This document shows, piece after piece, positions 1 to 7,411 of a DNA stretch of 13,833 nt. The stretch is from Hyphomicrobiales bacterium (GTDB lineage Bacteria > Pseudomonadota > Alphaproteobacteria > Rhizobiales > Devosiaceae). A program made the translations under genes and the position numbers. The notes under the pieces were generated by a model that was not told the origin of the DNA, did no database searches, and saw only the letters and a program-made list of their open reading frames with translations. Numbering within the stretch: the first letter of the stretch is position 1; every line of letters starts with the position of its first letter. The stretch spans positions 1 through 13,833 of the forward strand of contig WFPQ01000342.1 in assembly GCA_015487515.1 (NCBI GenBank). The letters are read 5' to 3'.

Positions 1-12
1 ATGAGAAAATGA
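1..12 (+). CDS. possible 3' end of an upstream gene (partial)
   Basis: Reading from base 1 gives M-R-K-stop, with the TGA at 10-12 overlapping the hemA ATG at 9-11 as ATGA. The same 4-bp overlap occurs at several junctions further along the operon, so the TGA is probably the stop of a gene that lies outside the window. With three codons visible nothing can be said of its product, and the match could be chance. Confidence 0.3.
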   Translation: MRK

Positions 13-938
13 TCCAGAACTTGAGCATTTGCCACATTCCAAAGCAACTTGGAATTGATGAGGGCGATGGGGATTTTCCCCCCGGCCGGCACGAGTGCGC
101 CCGGTCGGAATGGCTGTTGTTCGAAACGTGCCAGCGCCGGGTCTACATTTCGATGGACCCTCTTAATTCCCTGGCCACGGCCGAGGGGGACGCGGTTTCC
201 TGCGGTGGGGAGTTTTACCTGGCCGAAAAGGCCTATGGGAAGCTGCTGAGCATACTTTGCGGGCTGGAATCAAGGATCCTGGCCGAGACCGAGGTCTTTG
301 GTCAGTTCAAGGTTTTTGCCTCTTCCCTGCCGGCCAACAGCCGTTTCAAGCGCCTGGCCCAGGATCTGATAATCGATGTCAGGGAACTGCGCAAATCCTG
401 CCTCACCGGCATCGGCTTGCGCTCCTATGGTTCCCTCGGGGCCCATTACGTGGCCGGTCTGCAATCCGTGGCAATTATCGGTGGCGGCCAGCTGGCGCAA
501 AAGATTCTTCCCTACCTGTTCGAAGCCGGGCATGATTTGATCATGTATCTGCGCCGGCCTTCAAGGGCCCGGATGCTGCCTGAACGCTTCAGGAAGAATC
601 TCAAGGTGCATTCGCTTTTTCAAACCGATGATTTTGAACCCGCCAGGGGGTTGATAATTGCCGCTCCCGTTGCGAGTTCCGATGTTGAGAACTGGCTGCA
701 GGCCACTGCCATCAGCCCCGGAACCATTGTGGATCTCAGGGATCAGCGTGCCGACAGGCGCCTTGCCGTTTCGTGCCGCCTTGTAACCCTGGATGACCTG
801 TTTGAGCACATGCAAAAGGTTTCCGAATTGCTGGAAGGCAAGGTCGAGAATGCCCGGCGCCAGGTGGAAGAGTTGACGCGCAGGCGTTTCTCGTCCCGCC
901 ATTTCAGGCCTTTCGGCTGGGAGGACATATGCGCCTGA
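9..938 (+). CDS. hemA: glutamyl-tRNA reductase, short form lacking the dimerisation domain
   Basis: Catalyses the first committed step of the C5 route: NADPH-dependent reduction of glutamyl-tRNA(Glu) to glutamate-1-semialdehyde, which HemL then converts. The catalytic-cysteine motif is ETCQR (Cys41; family form STCNR). It is followed by GLESRILAETEVFGQ (residues 85-99), matching the GLDSxxxGExQIxGQ block, and by a Rossmann NADPH domain with GGGQLA at about 158-163. The conserved histidine just before the GL(D/E)S block appears to be Lys78. The protein ends at 309 residues, whereas the family is usually about 400-480. The start of the spinal helix is present (about 262-295), but the C-terminal dimerisation domain is not, and hemCD begins at once, so no frameshifted remainder lies downstream. 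The ATG at 9 puts the His-x-Pro of the N-terminal strand at a normal distance. The identification is firm; full activity is inferred. Confidence 0.9.
   Translation: MIQNLSICHIPKQLGIDEGDGDFPPGRHECARSEWLLFETCQRRVYISMDPLNSLATAEGDAVSCGGEFYLAEKAYGKLLSILCGLESRILAETEVFGQFKVFASSLPANSRFKRLAQDLIIDVRELRKSCLTGIGLRSYGSLGAHYVAGLQSVAIIGGGQLAQKILPYLFEAGHDLIMYLRRPSRARMLPERFRKNLKVHSLFQTDDFEPARGLIIAAPVASSDVENWLQATAISPGTIVDLRDQRADRRLAVSCRLVTLDDLFEHMQKVSELLEGKVENARRQVEELTRRRFSSRHFRPFGWEDICA
920..924 (+). promoter_or_regulatory. ribosome binding site of hemCD inside hemA
   Basis: GGAGG lies 4 bases before the ATG at 929, inside the last codons of hemA. It supports this start and translational coupling across the 10-bp overlap. 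Confidence 0.6.
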
Positions 939-2518
939 GCCCAACGGTCCTGACCATTGCCGCAAGAAAAAGCGATCTTGCAAGAATTCAGGCCTACATG
1001 GTTGGAGATGCCCTGCAAAGTAATTTTCCCGGCCTGCAGATCACCTACAGGTTTTCTTCTTCCCTGGGTGACCGCAACCAGGACGACCCCTTGTGGGAAA
1101 TGCCCGAACAGGGGGTTTTCACGCAGGATTTCGTACGTCAGCTCGCCGAGGGGCAGGTGGACATGGTCGTGCATTCATGGAAGGACCTGCCCACCGGTGA
1201 AAATGGCCTGACCCGCCTGGTTGCAACCCTGCCCCGTGCCGATCACCGCGACCTGCTGCTGGTCACCAGGGACGGTGTCAGGCGTGCCATGGCCAGCAGA
1301 ACCCTGCACGTCCTTTCCTCTTCTCCCCGGCGCTGCCACAATCTTTTGGAATTTTTGCCCCGGGCCTTTCCCGGCGGGCTTGAAAAAATAGTATTTGAGC
1401 CGGTACGCGGCAATATCCAGACCCGCATTGACAAATTGCTCGGGCTCAGCGCTCAAGGCCATGGCAAGGGCGAAACCATCGATGGCCTTGTAGTGGCCAA
1501 GGCAGCAATCGATCGCCTGCTGGATGCCGGCCGCTGGAGCCGGGAGGGGGACGATTTTTCCAATTCGGTCAAGACCTTGAGGGCTGCCATTGATCAGTGC
1601 CGCTGGATGGTTCTGCCCGCCAGTCACAACCCGCCTGCCGCCGCCCAGGGGGCCCTGGTGGTTGAAACTGCCGCAGGACGTGATGACCTGGTGGAAATGC
1701 TTGATGCCATCAATTCCCGTTCCACCTTTGATGATGTCAGCCATGAGCGCTCCATTCTGGCTTCCCATGGCGGAGGGTGTCACCAAAAGATCGGTGTCTG
1801 GGTAAAAACCCTTCCGGGTGGCAGGATAACTTCCCTGCGCGGAAAAACCCATGGCGGAAAGGTCTTGCAGGAGTTTTCCATGGAACCGGCCGGTGAAATG
1901 CCGGAACATATAGGCCGGGACGAGATTTTTTTGCCATCCCGCTATGCATCCATGTTCAGGCGGCAGCCGGTTTTTGCAAGCTCCGTGGATCTTGAAAAGA
2001 TCTCGGAGGCAAAAGCCGTTTTTCTCGCTTCCAGCCATATCCCCAACGAATACCTTTCCATCCTTGACGGGCAGGTTGTCTGGGCCAGCGGGGTTGCAAG
2101 CTGGTTCAGGTTTGCCAGCAAGCACATATGGGTTAACGGGGTCGATGACAATCTCGGCTCCCTTGAGCCGCGCTGCCTTGATGTTCTGCTCGATGGCGAG
2201 CCGGACTGGCTGACCCTGTCCCATGACAAGAGCCCGGTCACAAACCGCATCAGCACCTACCGGTTGTTGCCGGACACGGACGAACTTGCCATTGACGGGG
2301 AGAAGTATTTTTATTGGCGCAGCGGGACCGCCTTCAAAAGGGCTCTTGAATTGCAGCCCTTAATAGCCGGTGGCATTCATTGTTGCGGGCCCGGCAGAAC
2401 CCTTGATGCCATCAGGGAAGTACTTGGCGCTGATGCCAGGATATTGACTTTTGCCGGCGAGCAGGACTGGCTGGAGCAGATGAAAAAAAGACAAAGAACC
2501 GAAAAGACGGACAAATGA
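929..2518 (+). CDS. hemC: bifunctional hydroxymethylbilane synthase / uroporphyrinogen-III synthase (HemC-HemD fusion)
   Basis: The N-terminal half (about 1-315) is a complete hydroxymethylbilane synthase, which joins four porphobilinogen molecules. It shows R13-x-S-x-L, VHSWKDLP with catalytic Asp86, the cofactor/substrate arginines Arg134-Arg135, RGNIQTR (160-166), the QGALVVE block and GGGC with the dipyrromethane-attachment Cys284. The C-terminal half (about 330-529) is weakly but recognisably HemD-like: an (F/Y)xxSxxxF-like element near 461-469 (YFYWRSGTAF) and CCGPGRTLDAIREVLG (485-500), which corresponds to the GxxTAxAL-xxxG element. That domain would close and invert ring D to give uroporphyrinogen III. 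No separate hemD is seen. At 529 residues it is about the sum of one HemC and a somewhat short HemD. It overlaps hemA by 10 bp and hemB by 4 bp. Leptospira is known for the same fusion in the same operon position. The HemC call is firm; the HemD half rests on weak similarity and context. Confidence 0.92.
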   Translation: MRLSPTVLTIAARKSDLARIQAYMVGDALQSNFPGLQITYRFSSSLGDRNQDDPLWEMPEQGVFTQDFVRQLAEGQVDMVVHSWKDLPTGENGLTRLVATLPRADHRDLLLVTRDGVRRAMASRTLHVLSSSPRRCHNLLEFLPRAFPGGLEKIVFEPVRGNIQTRIDKLLGLSAQGHGKGETIDGLVVAKAAIDRLLDAGRWSREGDDFSNSVKTLRAAIDQCRWMVLPASHNPPAAAQGALVVETAAGRDDLVEMLDAINSRSTFDDVSHERSILASHGGGCHQKIGVWVKTLPGGRITSLRGKTHGGKVLQEFSMEPAGEMPEHIGRDEIFLPSRYASMFRRQPVFASSVDLEKISEAKAVFLASSHIPNEYLSILDGQVVWASGVASWFRFASKHIWVNGVDDNLGSLEPRCLDVLLDGEPDWLTLSHDKSPVTNRISTYRLLPDTDELAIDGEKYFYWRSGTAFKRALELQPLIAGGIHCCGPGRTLDAIREVLGADARILTFAGEQDWLEQMKKRQRTEKTDK

Positions 2519-3489
2519 AACGTTTGATGCGCGCCCGGGCCAATGCCCACATTCGCGAATTGCTGGCCTCCGATGGCTTGAGCACCGCAAAGCTGATACA
2601 GCCGCTCTTCGTTCAGGAGGGGCTTGAAAAAAGCCAGCAATTGCCCGGGCTGGACGGCAATTTCCGCATGGGGCTGGAGGCGGCGCTGAAACAGGTTGAA
2701 AGCGATCTGGAACAGTCCGTTCGCAATTTCATGCTCTTTCCCATTCCGGCCGGCAAGGGAATTGACGCTGAACCCGGCGCAAATATGGTTGCCGGAATCA
2801 AGGACCGGTTTGGTTCCGATATTCAGCTCTGGGTCGATACCTGCCTCTGTTCCAGTTCACCCCTTGGCCATTGCTGCCTGTTCCATGCAGATGGGCCCGG
2901 TGATGGTTCTCCCACCCTGATAGACCTTGAGGCAACCCTTAAGGCCCTGTCGTCCTATGCCCTTGCCTATGCCCGGGCCGGGGCCGATGGCATTGCCCCC
3001 AGCGACATGATGGATGCAAGGGTAGGGGCCATCCGTTCCATACTGGATGGCAATGGCCACGAACTGGTTCCGATAATGAGCTATTCGACCAAGTTCGCCA
3101 GCCAGTTTTACGGACCCTTCCGCGATGCTGCCTCATCTGCTCCTTCCTTTGGCGATCGCAGGCAATATCAGATTGATGTCAGGAATCGAACTGATGCCAT
3201 TAATGCCTCCATCCGTTGTGCCGGAGAGGGGGCCGATCTGCTGATGCTCAAGCCCGGCATGACCAGCATCGACCTGCTGGCCCCCATAAGGAGAAAGACC
3301 AGTCTGGCGGTCGGGGTATACCAGGTAAGTGGCGAATATGCCTCCCTGGGGCTTCTGGCCCGCAATGGCTTTGCCGATTTTGATGCCGCCCTGCTTGAAA
3401 CCTGGCATGTCTATAGGCGGGCCGGGGCCCAGTTCATCATAACCTACGGGGCCCGCAGGGCCCTTTCCCTTGGAGTTGGCCCATCATGA
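2515..3489 (+). CDS. hemB: delta-aminolevulinic acid dehydratase (porphobilinogen synthase)
   Basis: Condenses two 5-aminolevulinate molecules into porphobilinogen in the cytosol. Both Schiff-base lysines are visible: Lys193 in SYSTKFAS and Lys246 in LMLKPG. The cysteine-rich zinc site is intact as DTCLCSSSPLGHC (Cys110, Cys112, Cys120), so this is the zinc-dependent type rather than the aspartate-rich magnesium type. The YQVSGEYA block (269-276) closes the active site. The length of 324 residues is normal for the family. The ATG overlaps the hemCD stop as ATGA and the stop overlaps the hemL ATG in the same way, which argues for strict translational coupling along the operon. Substrate comes from HemA plus HemL, encoded in the same transcript. 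Confidence 0.97.
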   Translation: MKRLMRARANAHIRELLASDGLSTAKLIQPLFVQEGLEKSQQLPGLDGNFRMGLEAALKQVESDLEQSVRNFMLFPIPAGKGIDAEPGANMVAGIKDRFGSDIQLWVDTCLCSSSPLGHCCLFHADGPGDGSPTLIDLEATLKALSSYALAYARAGADGIAPSDMMDARVGAIRSILDGNGHELVPIMSYSTKFASQFYGPFRDAASSAPSFGDRRQYQIDVRNRTDAINASIRCAGEGADLLMLKPGMTSIDLLAPIRRKTSLAVGVYQVSGEYASLGLLARNGFADFDAALLETWHVYRRAGAQFIITYGARRALSLGVGPS

Positions 3490-4799
3490 ATCCCAGTGTG
3501 CATCCCAGGAGTCTGTTTGAACGTTCAAGGCAGGTCACCCCGGGTGGCGTTCACAGCCCCGTAAGGTCTTTCAGGGGAATTGGCCGGCCTCCGGTATTTT
3601 TTGCAAAGGCCCGGGGGGCCAGCCTGATTGACGTGGACGGCAACCGCTACATTGATTTCTGCCAGAGCTTTGGGCCCCTCATCCTGGGCCACAGGGACCC
3701 GGACGTGGAGATGGAGGTCTTGCGCGCCGTTGGTGATGTCTGGTCTCTTGGGGCCGCCGATCCCTATTCCCTTGAACTGGCCGAATGGATTGCTGAACGG
3801 GTAAGGCCGGTTCAAAGCATAAGGTTCGTGACCTCGGGCACCGAAGCGGTCATGAGCGCCCTGCGCCTGGCCCGCGGCTTTACCGGACGCCGGAAAATCG
3901 TCAAATTCGACGGTTGCTACCATGGCCACGTGGATTCCATGCTGGTCAGGGCCGGCAGCGGCCTTGCCGAAGAAGGCGCCGCTTCCTCGAGCGCCGGGGT
4001 CACTGGCAACCAGGTTGCCGACACCATCGTCCTGCCCCTTGGTGACGGCGAGGCGCTGGAGCGTCTGTTTGAAAGTTGCGGCAAGGATATCGCGGCGGTT
4101 ATCATCGAGCCGCTTCCGGCAAATTTCGGCCTGTTGCCGCTTGAAAAATCCTTTCTTGAAAAACTGCGATCCGTCACTTGTGAAAATGGTTCCCTGCTGA
4201 TTTTCGACGAGGTGATTTCCGGTTTCAGGGTTGCCCTTGGCGGCATGGCCGAACTCGTGGGCATCGAGCCGGACCTTGTCACCTATGGCAAGATCATCGG
4301 AGGAGGTTTTCCGGTCGGTGCCCTTGGCGGAAGCCGCAAGGTCATGGAACATCTTGCTCCCTCCGGCCCGGTCTACCAGGCCGGAACCCTGAGCGCCAAT
4401 CCCGTTTCCATGCGCGCCGGGCTTGCCACCCTTGAAAAGGCGTCTCTTGCCGGACGGTATGAACGGTTGAATGGGCGGTCAAAAACCTTTGCGGATCAAT
4501 TGCGCGCCCTGATCAAGAGATATTCGCTTGATATTTCCGTCGTCCAGGTCTCTTCCCTGCTATGGTTTTTTCCGGGCAGTTCGCAAACCGTTCCAGGACT
4601 TCCCTACCGGTTTCCTTCTGATCTTGAAGATCGCTTCAGGCCGCTTTTCCTGGCTCTTTTGAATGAGGGCATCTATACGGCGCCCAGCGGTTACGAGGTC
4701 CTGTTTCTATCCCATGCCCATACGGAAACGGTTCTGCAGGAGGCGCTGGAAAAATTTGCCTGCGCCTTTGAAAGGCTGGCGGCAGGAGAATTCGGGTGA
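3486..4799 (+). CDS. hemL: glutamate-1-semialdehyde 2,1-aminomutase
   Basis: PLP-dependent enzyme that moves the amino group of glutamate-1-semialdehyde to give 5-aminolevulinate, completing the C5 route with HemA. The PLP lysine is Lys269 in TYGKIIGGGFPVGALGG, the cofactor-ring aspartate is Asp241 in IFDEVISGFR, and SGTEA (117-121) and YHGH (145-148) are the phosphate and substrate contact elements. The N-terminal PGGVHSPVR and the QAGTLSANP motif are characteristic of GSAM rather than other class-III aminotransferases. The length of 437 residues is normal. It overlaps hemB by 4 bp and the histidine kinase gene by 4 bp (GTGA). HemL has no role in the C4 route, so its presence beside hemA shows that ALA is made from glutamate here. 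Confidence 0.96.
   Translation: MNPSVHPRSLFERSRQVTPGGVHSPVRSFRGIGRPPVFFAKARGASLIDVDGNRYIDFCQSFGPLILGHRDPDVEMEVLRAVGDVWSLGAADPYSLELAEWIAERVRPVQSIRFVTSGTEAVMSALRLARGFTGRRKIVKFDGCYHGHVDSMLVRAGSGLAEEGAASSSAGVTGNQVADTIVLPLGDGEALERLFESCGKDIAAVIIEPLPANFGLLPLEKSFLEKLRSVTCENGSLLIFDEVISGFRVALGGMAELVGIEPDLVTYGKIIGGGFPVGALGGSRKVMEHLAPSGPVYQAGTLSANPVSMRAGLATLEKASLAGRYERLNGRSKTFADQLRALIKRYSLDISVVQVSSLLWFFPGSSQTVPGLPYRFPSDLEDRFRPLFLALLNEGIYTAPSGYEVLFLSHAHTETVLQEALEKFACAFERLAAGEFG
4784..4788 (+). promoter_or_regulatory. ribosome binding site deciding the GTG start of the kinase gene
   Basis: AGGAG lies 7 bases before the GTG at 4796, inside the end of hemL. It supports this GTG as the start of the histidine kinase; the GTG overlaps the hemL TGA as GTGA. 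Confidence 0.65.
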
Positions 4800-5662
4800 A
4801 ACACTTTGGGGTCAAGATCCTGATTGCCATTGCCTGGCTGGTTTTCACGGTCTCCCTTTCGGGCTGGTGGTTTGTCTATACCTGGAACCAGATAGAGATC
4901 AATGCCCAGGGCAATGTGCGCACCATGCTGCAGTTCGAAGGGGTATCGCTGCTGATCGCCCTTCTGGCCGGGGGGGCGGCGATTGTCTTTTTGATTTTCC
5001 AGGAACGCAAGTCCTACAAGACCCTGAACGATTTTCATCTTGCCTTCAGCCATGATCTGAAAAACTCCATGACCTCGCTGCAAATGCAGGTCGGGGCCCT
5101 GCGCGACGAATATCGTGGTGAAAAGAATCCGGTTCTGACGAGACTGGACAAGGAGAGCCGTCGTCTGCAGATGAAACTGGAAAACTCCCTCGAACTGTCC
5201 AGGCTTGCGGTTTCTCCCTATTTCATGGAGAACGTGCCCCTCTCCGGAATTTTGGCCAAGACCCGGTTTCACGAGCCCGAAATAGAACTTCTCCTTGATG
5301 GTGACCAGCAGATTTTCGGGGATCGCCGGGCCCTTGAGATCATCTTCCAGAACCTTTTCAACAATGCGGTAAAGCACGGCAATGCCACCCGCATTTCGAT
5401 AAAGACCCAAAACGGGCCTTCCGGCATGATAAGGCTTCGCATCAGTGACAATGGATCGGGTTTTGGGGGGGAACATGATCAGCTTGGCCAGATGATTTCC
5501 CTTGGCGAAAAGACCAGCGGTTCGGGCATCGGCCTCTACCTGGTCGACCAGCTGGTCAGGAAGATGGGGGGAACTGTGGAGTTTCCTCCTCCCGGCAGCG
5601 GGGACGAGGACGATGGGGGGTTTGTGGTTTTGCTTACCCTTGAAAGGGGGAGGGGAGCATGA
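4796..5662 (+). CDS. membrane sensor histidine kinase in the hem operon (HemK-like of the Leptospira type)
   Basis: A small sensor kinase of 288 residues. Two hydrophobic segments (about 8-28 and 50-68) enclose an external loop of only some 20 residues, and no HAMP or PAS domain is seen. The H-box is FSHDLKNS with phospho-acceptor His86. The ATPase half has an N-box, FQNLFNNAVKHG (184-195), a G1 box DNGSGFG (218-224) and a G2 box SGSGIGLYL (241-249). The start is GTG, supported by a good ribosome site. It is followed directly by the response regulator gene (ATGA overlap), so the two form a cognate pair. By position between hemL and hemE it corresponds to Leptospira HemK, part of a pair controlling haem metabolism (not the methyltransferase PrmC, also called HemK). 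The short loop suggests sensing in or near the membrane. The signal is inferred, not visible. Confidence 0.9.
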   Translation: MKHFGVKILIAIAWLVFTVSLSGWWFVYTWNQIEINAQGNVRTMLQFEGVSLLIALLAGGAAIVFLIFQERKSYKTLNDFHLAFSHDLKNSMTSLQMQVGALRDEYRGEKNPVLTRLDKESRRLQMKLENSLELSRLAVSPYFMENVPLSGILAKTRFHEPEIELLLDGDQQIFGDRRALEIIFQNLFNNAVKHGNATRISIKTQNGPSGMIRLRISDNGSGFGGEHDQLGQMISLGEKTSGSGIGLYLVDQLVRKMGGTVEFPPPGSGDEDDGGFVVLLTLERGRGA

Positions 5663-6345
5663 AGAGGATATTGCTGCTCGAAGATGATCAGTCCCTTGGA
5701 GCCACCCTTTGCCAGCGGCTTGGGGATTGTGGCTACAGGGTGGTTTTGGCTCCGACCATAAGGGAGGCCATTTTCCACATCGAGAACGGGGAATTTGATC
5801 TTCTGGTCCTTGACGTGGGCCTGCCCGATGGCTCGGGTTATGAATTTGCCGGCCTGGCCAAGCAGAAGACCGCAGCCCCCTTCCTGTTTCTCACCGCCCA
5901 GAACGATGCAGGCGACCGCCTGGCCGGTTATGAGCTGGGAGCCAGTGAGTATATTCCCAAACCATTCGTTTTCAAGGAATTGCTGCTGCGCATCCAGCGG
6001 GTGTTCCGGGGAAGCATGGATCCGGTAAAGTCCATTGCCTGCGCTGACCGTTTCATCAACCTTACCGAGATGTCGGTCAGCGATGGCCAGGGCAAGATCA
6101 CCTACCTGTCCAACCGGGATTTTCGCCTGCTCAACATCCTGATCCGCCGCTCGCCACGCCCGGTTTCAAGGGACGAAATCCTGGATGAACTAATCGGGCT
6201 CGATCATTTTCCCTCCACCAGGACCATCGATAATTCGATCGTGCGCCTGCGCCAGATTCTTGGAGAGGCCGGGGGAAAATACATACGATCCATACGCGGG
6301 GTCGGCTACCAGTGGCTGCCCCCCAAAACCAGCAATGAAAGTTGA
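5659..6345 (+). CDS. OmpR/PhoB-type response regulator in the hem operon (HemR-like of the Leptospira type)
   Basis: A 228-residue two-domain regulator. The receiver domain (1 to about 118) has the acidic pocket Glu8-Asp9-Asp10, phospho-acceptor Asp52 in LDVGLPDG, Thr79 in FLTAQ and Lys101 in the IPKPF motif. The C-terminal winged helix (about 128-222) shows the OmpR-type recognition helix STRTIDNSIVRLRQILGE and the wing RSIRGVGYQW. It overlaps the kinase gene by 4 bp, with a very strong purine-rich ribosome site just upstream, and hemE starts 4 bases after its stop. It most likely controls the operon it belongs to. In Leptospira the corresponding HemR acts on hem biosynthesis and haem-degradation genes. 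The promoter of this operon lies left of the window, so its binding site cannot be inspected. Confidence 0.92.
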   Translation: MKRILLLEDDQSLGATLCQRLGDCGYRVVLAPTIREAIFHIENGEFDLLVLDVGLPDGSGYEFAGLAKQKTAAPFLFLTAQNDAGDRLAGYELGASEYIPKPFVFKELLLRIQRVFRGSMDPVKSIACADRFINLTEMSVSDGQGKITYLSNRDFRLLNILIRRSPRPVSRDEILDELIGLDHFPSTRTIDNSIVRLRQILGEAGGKYIRSIRGVGYQWLPPKTSNES

Positions 6346-6349
6346 ATAA

Positions 6350-7399
6350 ATGCCCAACCACCTGTTCCATAAGGCCCTGAATCGGGTCCCCCAGGAAACC
6401 CCTCCAATCTGGTTCATGCGCCAGGCTGGCCGGTATCATGAGCATTATCAGGCCCTTAGCAGAGAGCATGGATTCACCAAATTATGCACGACCCCTGATC
6501 TTGCGGCACAGGTTGCCCTTGGCCCCATGGAGGATTTCGATTTTGATGTTTCGATTTTGTTCAGTGATATCCTGTTCGTGCTGTCTGCCCTTGGCATGGG
6601 TCTTGAGTATACTTCTTCCGGCCCAAGGCTGGATTTTTCCCTCGATGCCGACACCATTTCAAGGCTCGACGGTTCCGTCGGTGTTGCCGGGCGCCTTTCC
6701 TTTCAGGCCGAGGCCCTTGCAAGGACCCGCCAGCTTCTGCCCGATGACAAGAGCCTGATCGGTTTCAATGGCGGGCTCTGGAGTCTTTTCACTTACGCGG
6801 TCGAGGGGACCCACAAGGGTTCCCTGGTCAGGGCCAAGGGTTCCCTTGATCTTTTCCATTCCTTCATGGAACTGCTGTTGCCGGTATTGATTGAAAACAC
6901 CCGCCAGCAGCTTGAGGCCGGAGCCGAAGTGGTAATGATGTTCGATACGGCCGCCGGCGAGCTTTCTCCGGCTCTTTACCATTCCCTGGTGGTGCCCTAT
7001 CTCAAGGAACTGGCATCGGCTTTTCCCAAGAAGATCGGCCTTTATACCAAGGGAACCACCCCGGCCCATTATCGCCATCCCCTTTTCGAGGATGGCACCA
7101 TGGCCGGGCTCGGAGTTGATCATCGCTGGTCGGCCTCGGACATGGGGCGGCTGAAATCCGGCTTTTGCCAGGGAAATTTCGATCAGACCCTGCTGTTTCT
7201 GCCCGAGGATGAGTTTTTGTCTCACCTGTATTCCTGGCTGGATGAAATTCATGCAGATGGTCCCCCCCCCGGCTGGGTCGGGGGTCTTGGTCATGGGGTT
7301 CTGCCGGGAACCCCGACCTCCAACGTGCGCCTTTTCGTTCGCGGTGTTCGCGAATACGGGCAGGGCCGTTTACAATCCAACGAGAGCAAAACCGGGTGA
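6350..7399 (+). CDS. hemE: uroporphyrinogen decarboxylase
   Basis: Removes the four acetate carboxyls of uroporphyrinogen III to give coproporphyrinogen III. The N-terminal signature PPIWFMRQAGRY (18-29) supplies the substrate-binding arginines Arg24 and Arg28, and the catalytic aspartate is Asp73 in ILFSDIL. Near the C-terminus, GLGHGVLPGTP is the second family signature with its conserved histidine, preceded by QGNFDQ in place of the common QGNLDP. The length of 349 residues is normal. The ATG lies 4 bases after the response regulator stop and hemN follows after 12 bases, so it belongs to the same transcript. Confidence 0.97.
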   Translation: MPNHLFHKALNRVPQETPPIWFMRQAGRYHEHYQALSREHGFTKLCTTPDLAAQVALGPMEDFDFDVSILFSDILFVLSALGMGLEYTSSGPRLDFSLDADTISRLDGSVGVAGRLSFQAEALARTRQLLPDDKSLIGFNGGLWSLFTYAVEGTHKGSLVRAKGSLDLFHSFMELLLPVLIENTRQQLEAGAEVVMMFDTAAGELSPALYHSLVVPYLKELASAFPKKIGLYTKGTTPAHYRHPLFEDGTMAGLGVDHRWSASDMGRLKSGFCQGNFDQTLLFLPEDEFLSHLYSWLDEIHADGPPPGWVGGLGHGVLPGTPTSNVRLFVRGVREYGQGRLQSNESKTG

Positions 7400-7411
7400 A
7401 AAGGTGAAGAA

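Noticed and set aside
300..938. Frameshift as the reason for the short glutamyl-tRNA reductase
   Set aside because: hemCD begins at 929 with a good ribosome site and a complete HemC N-terminus, so there is no space downstream for a lost domain, and the other frames of the region carry no GluTR-like sequence.
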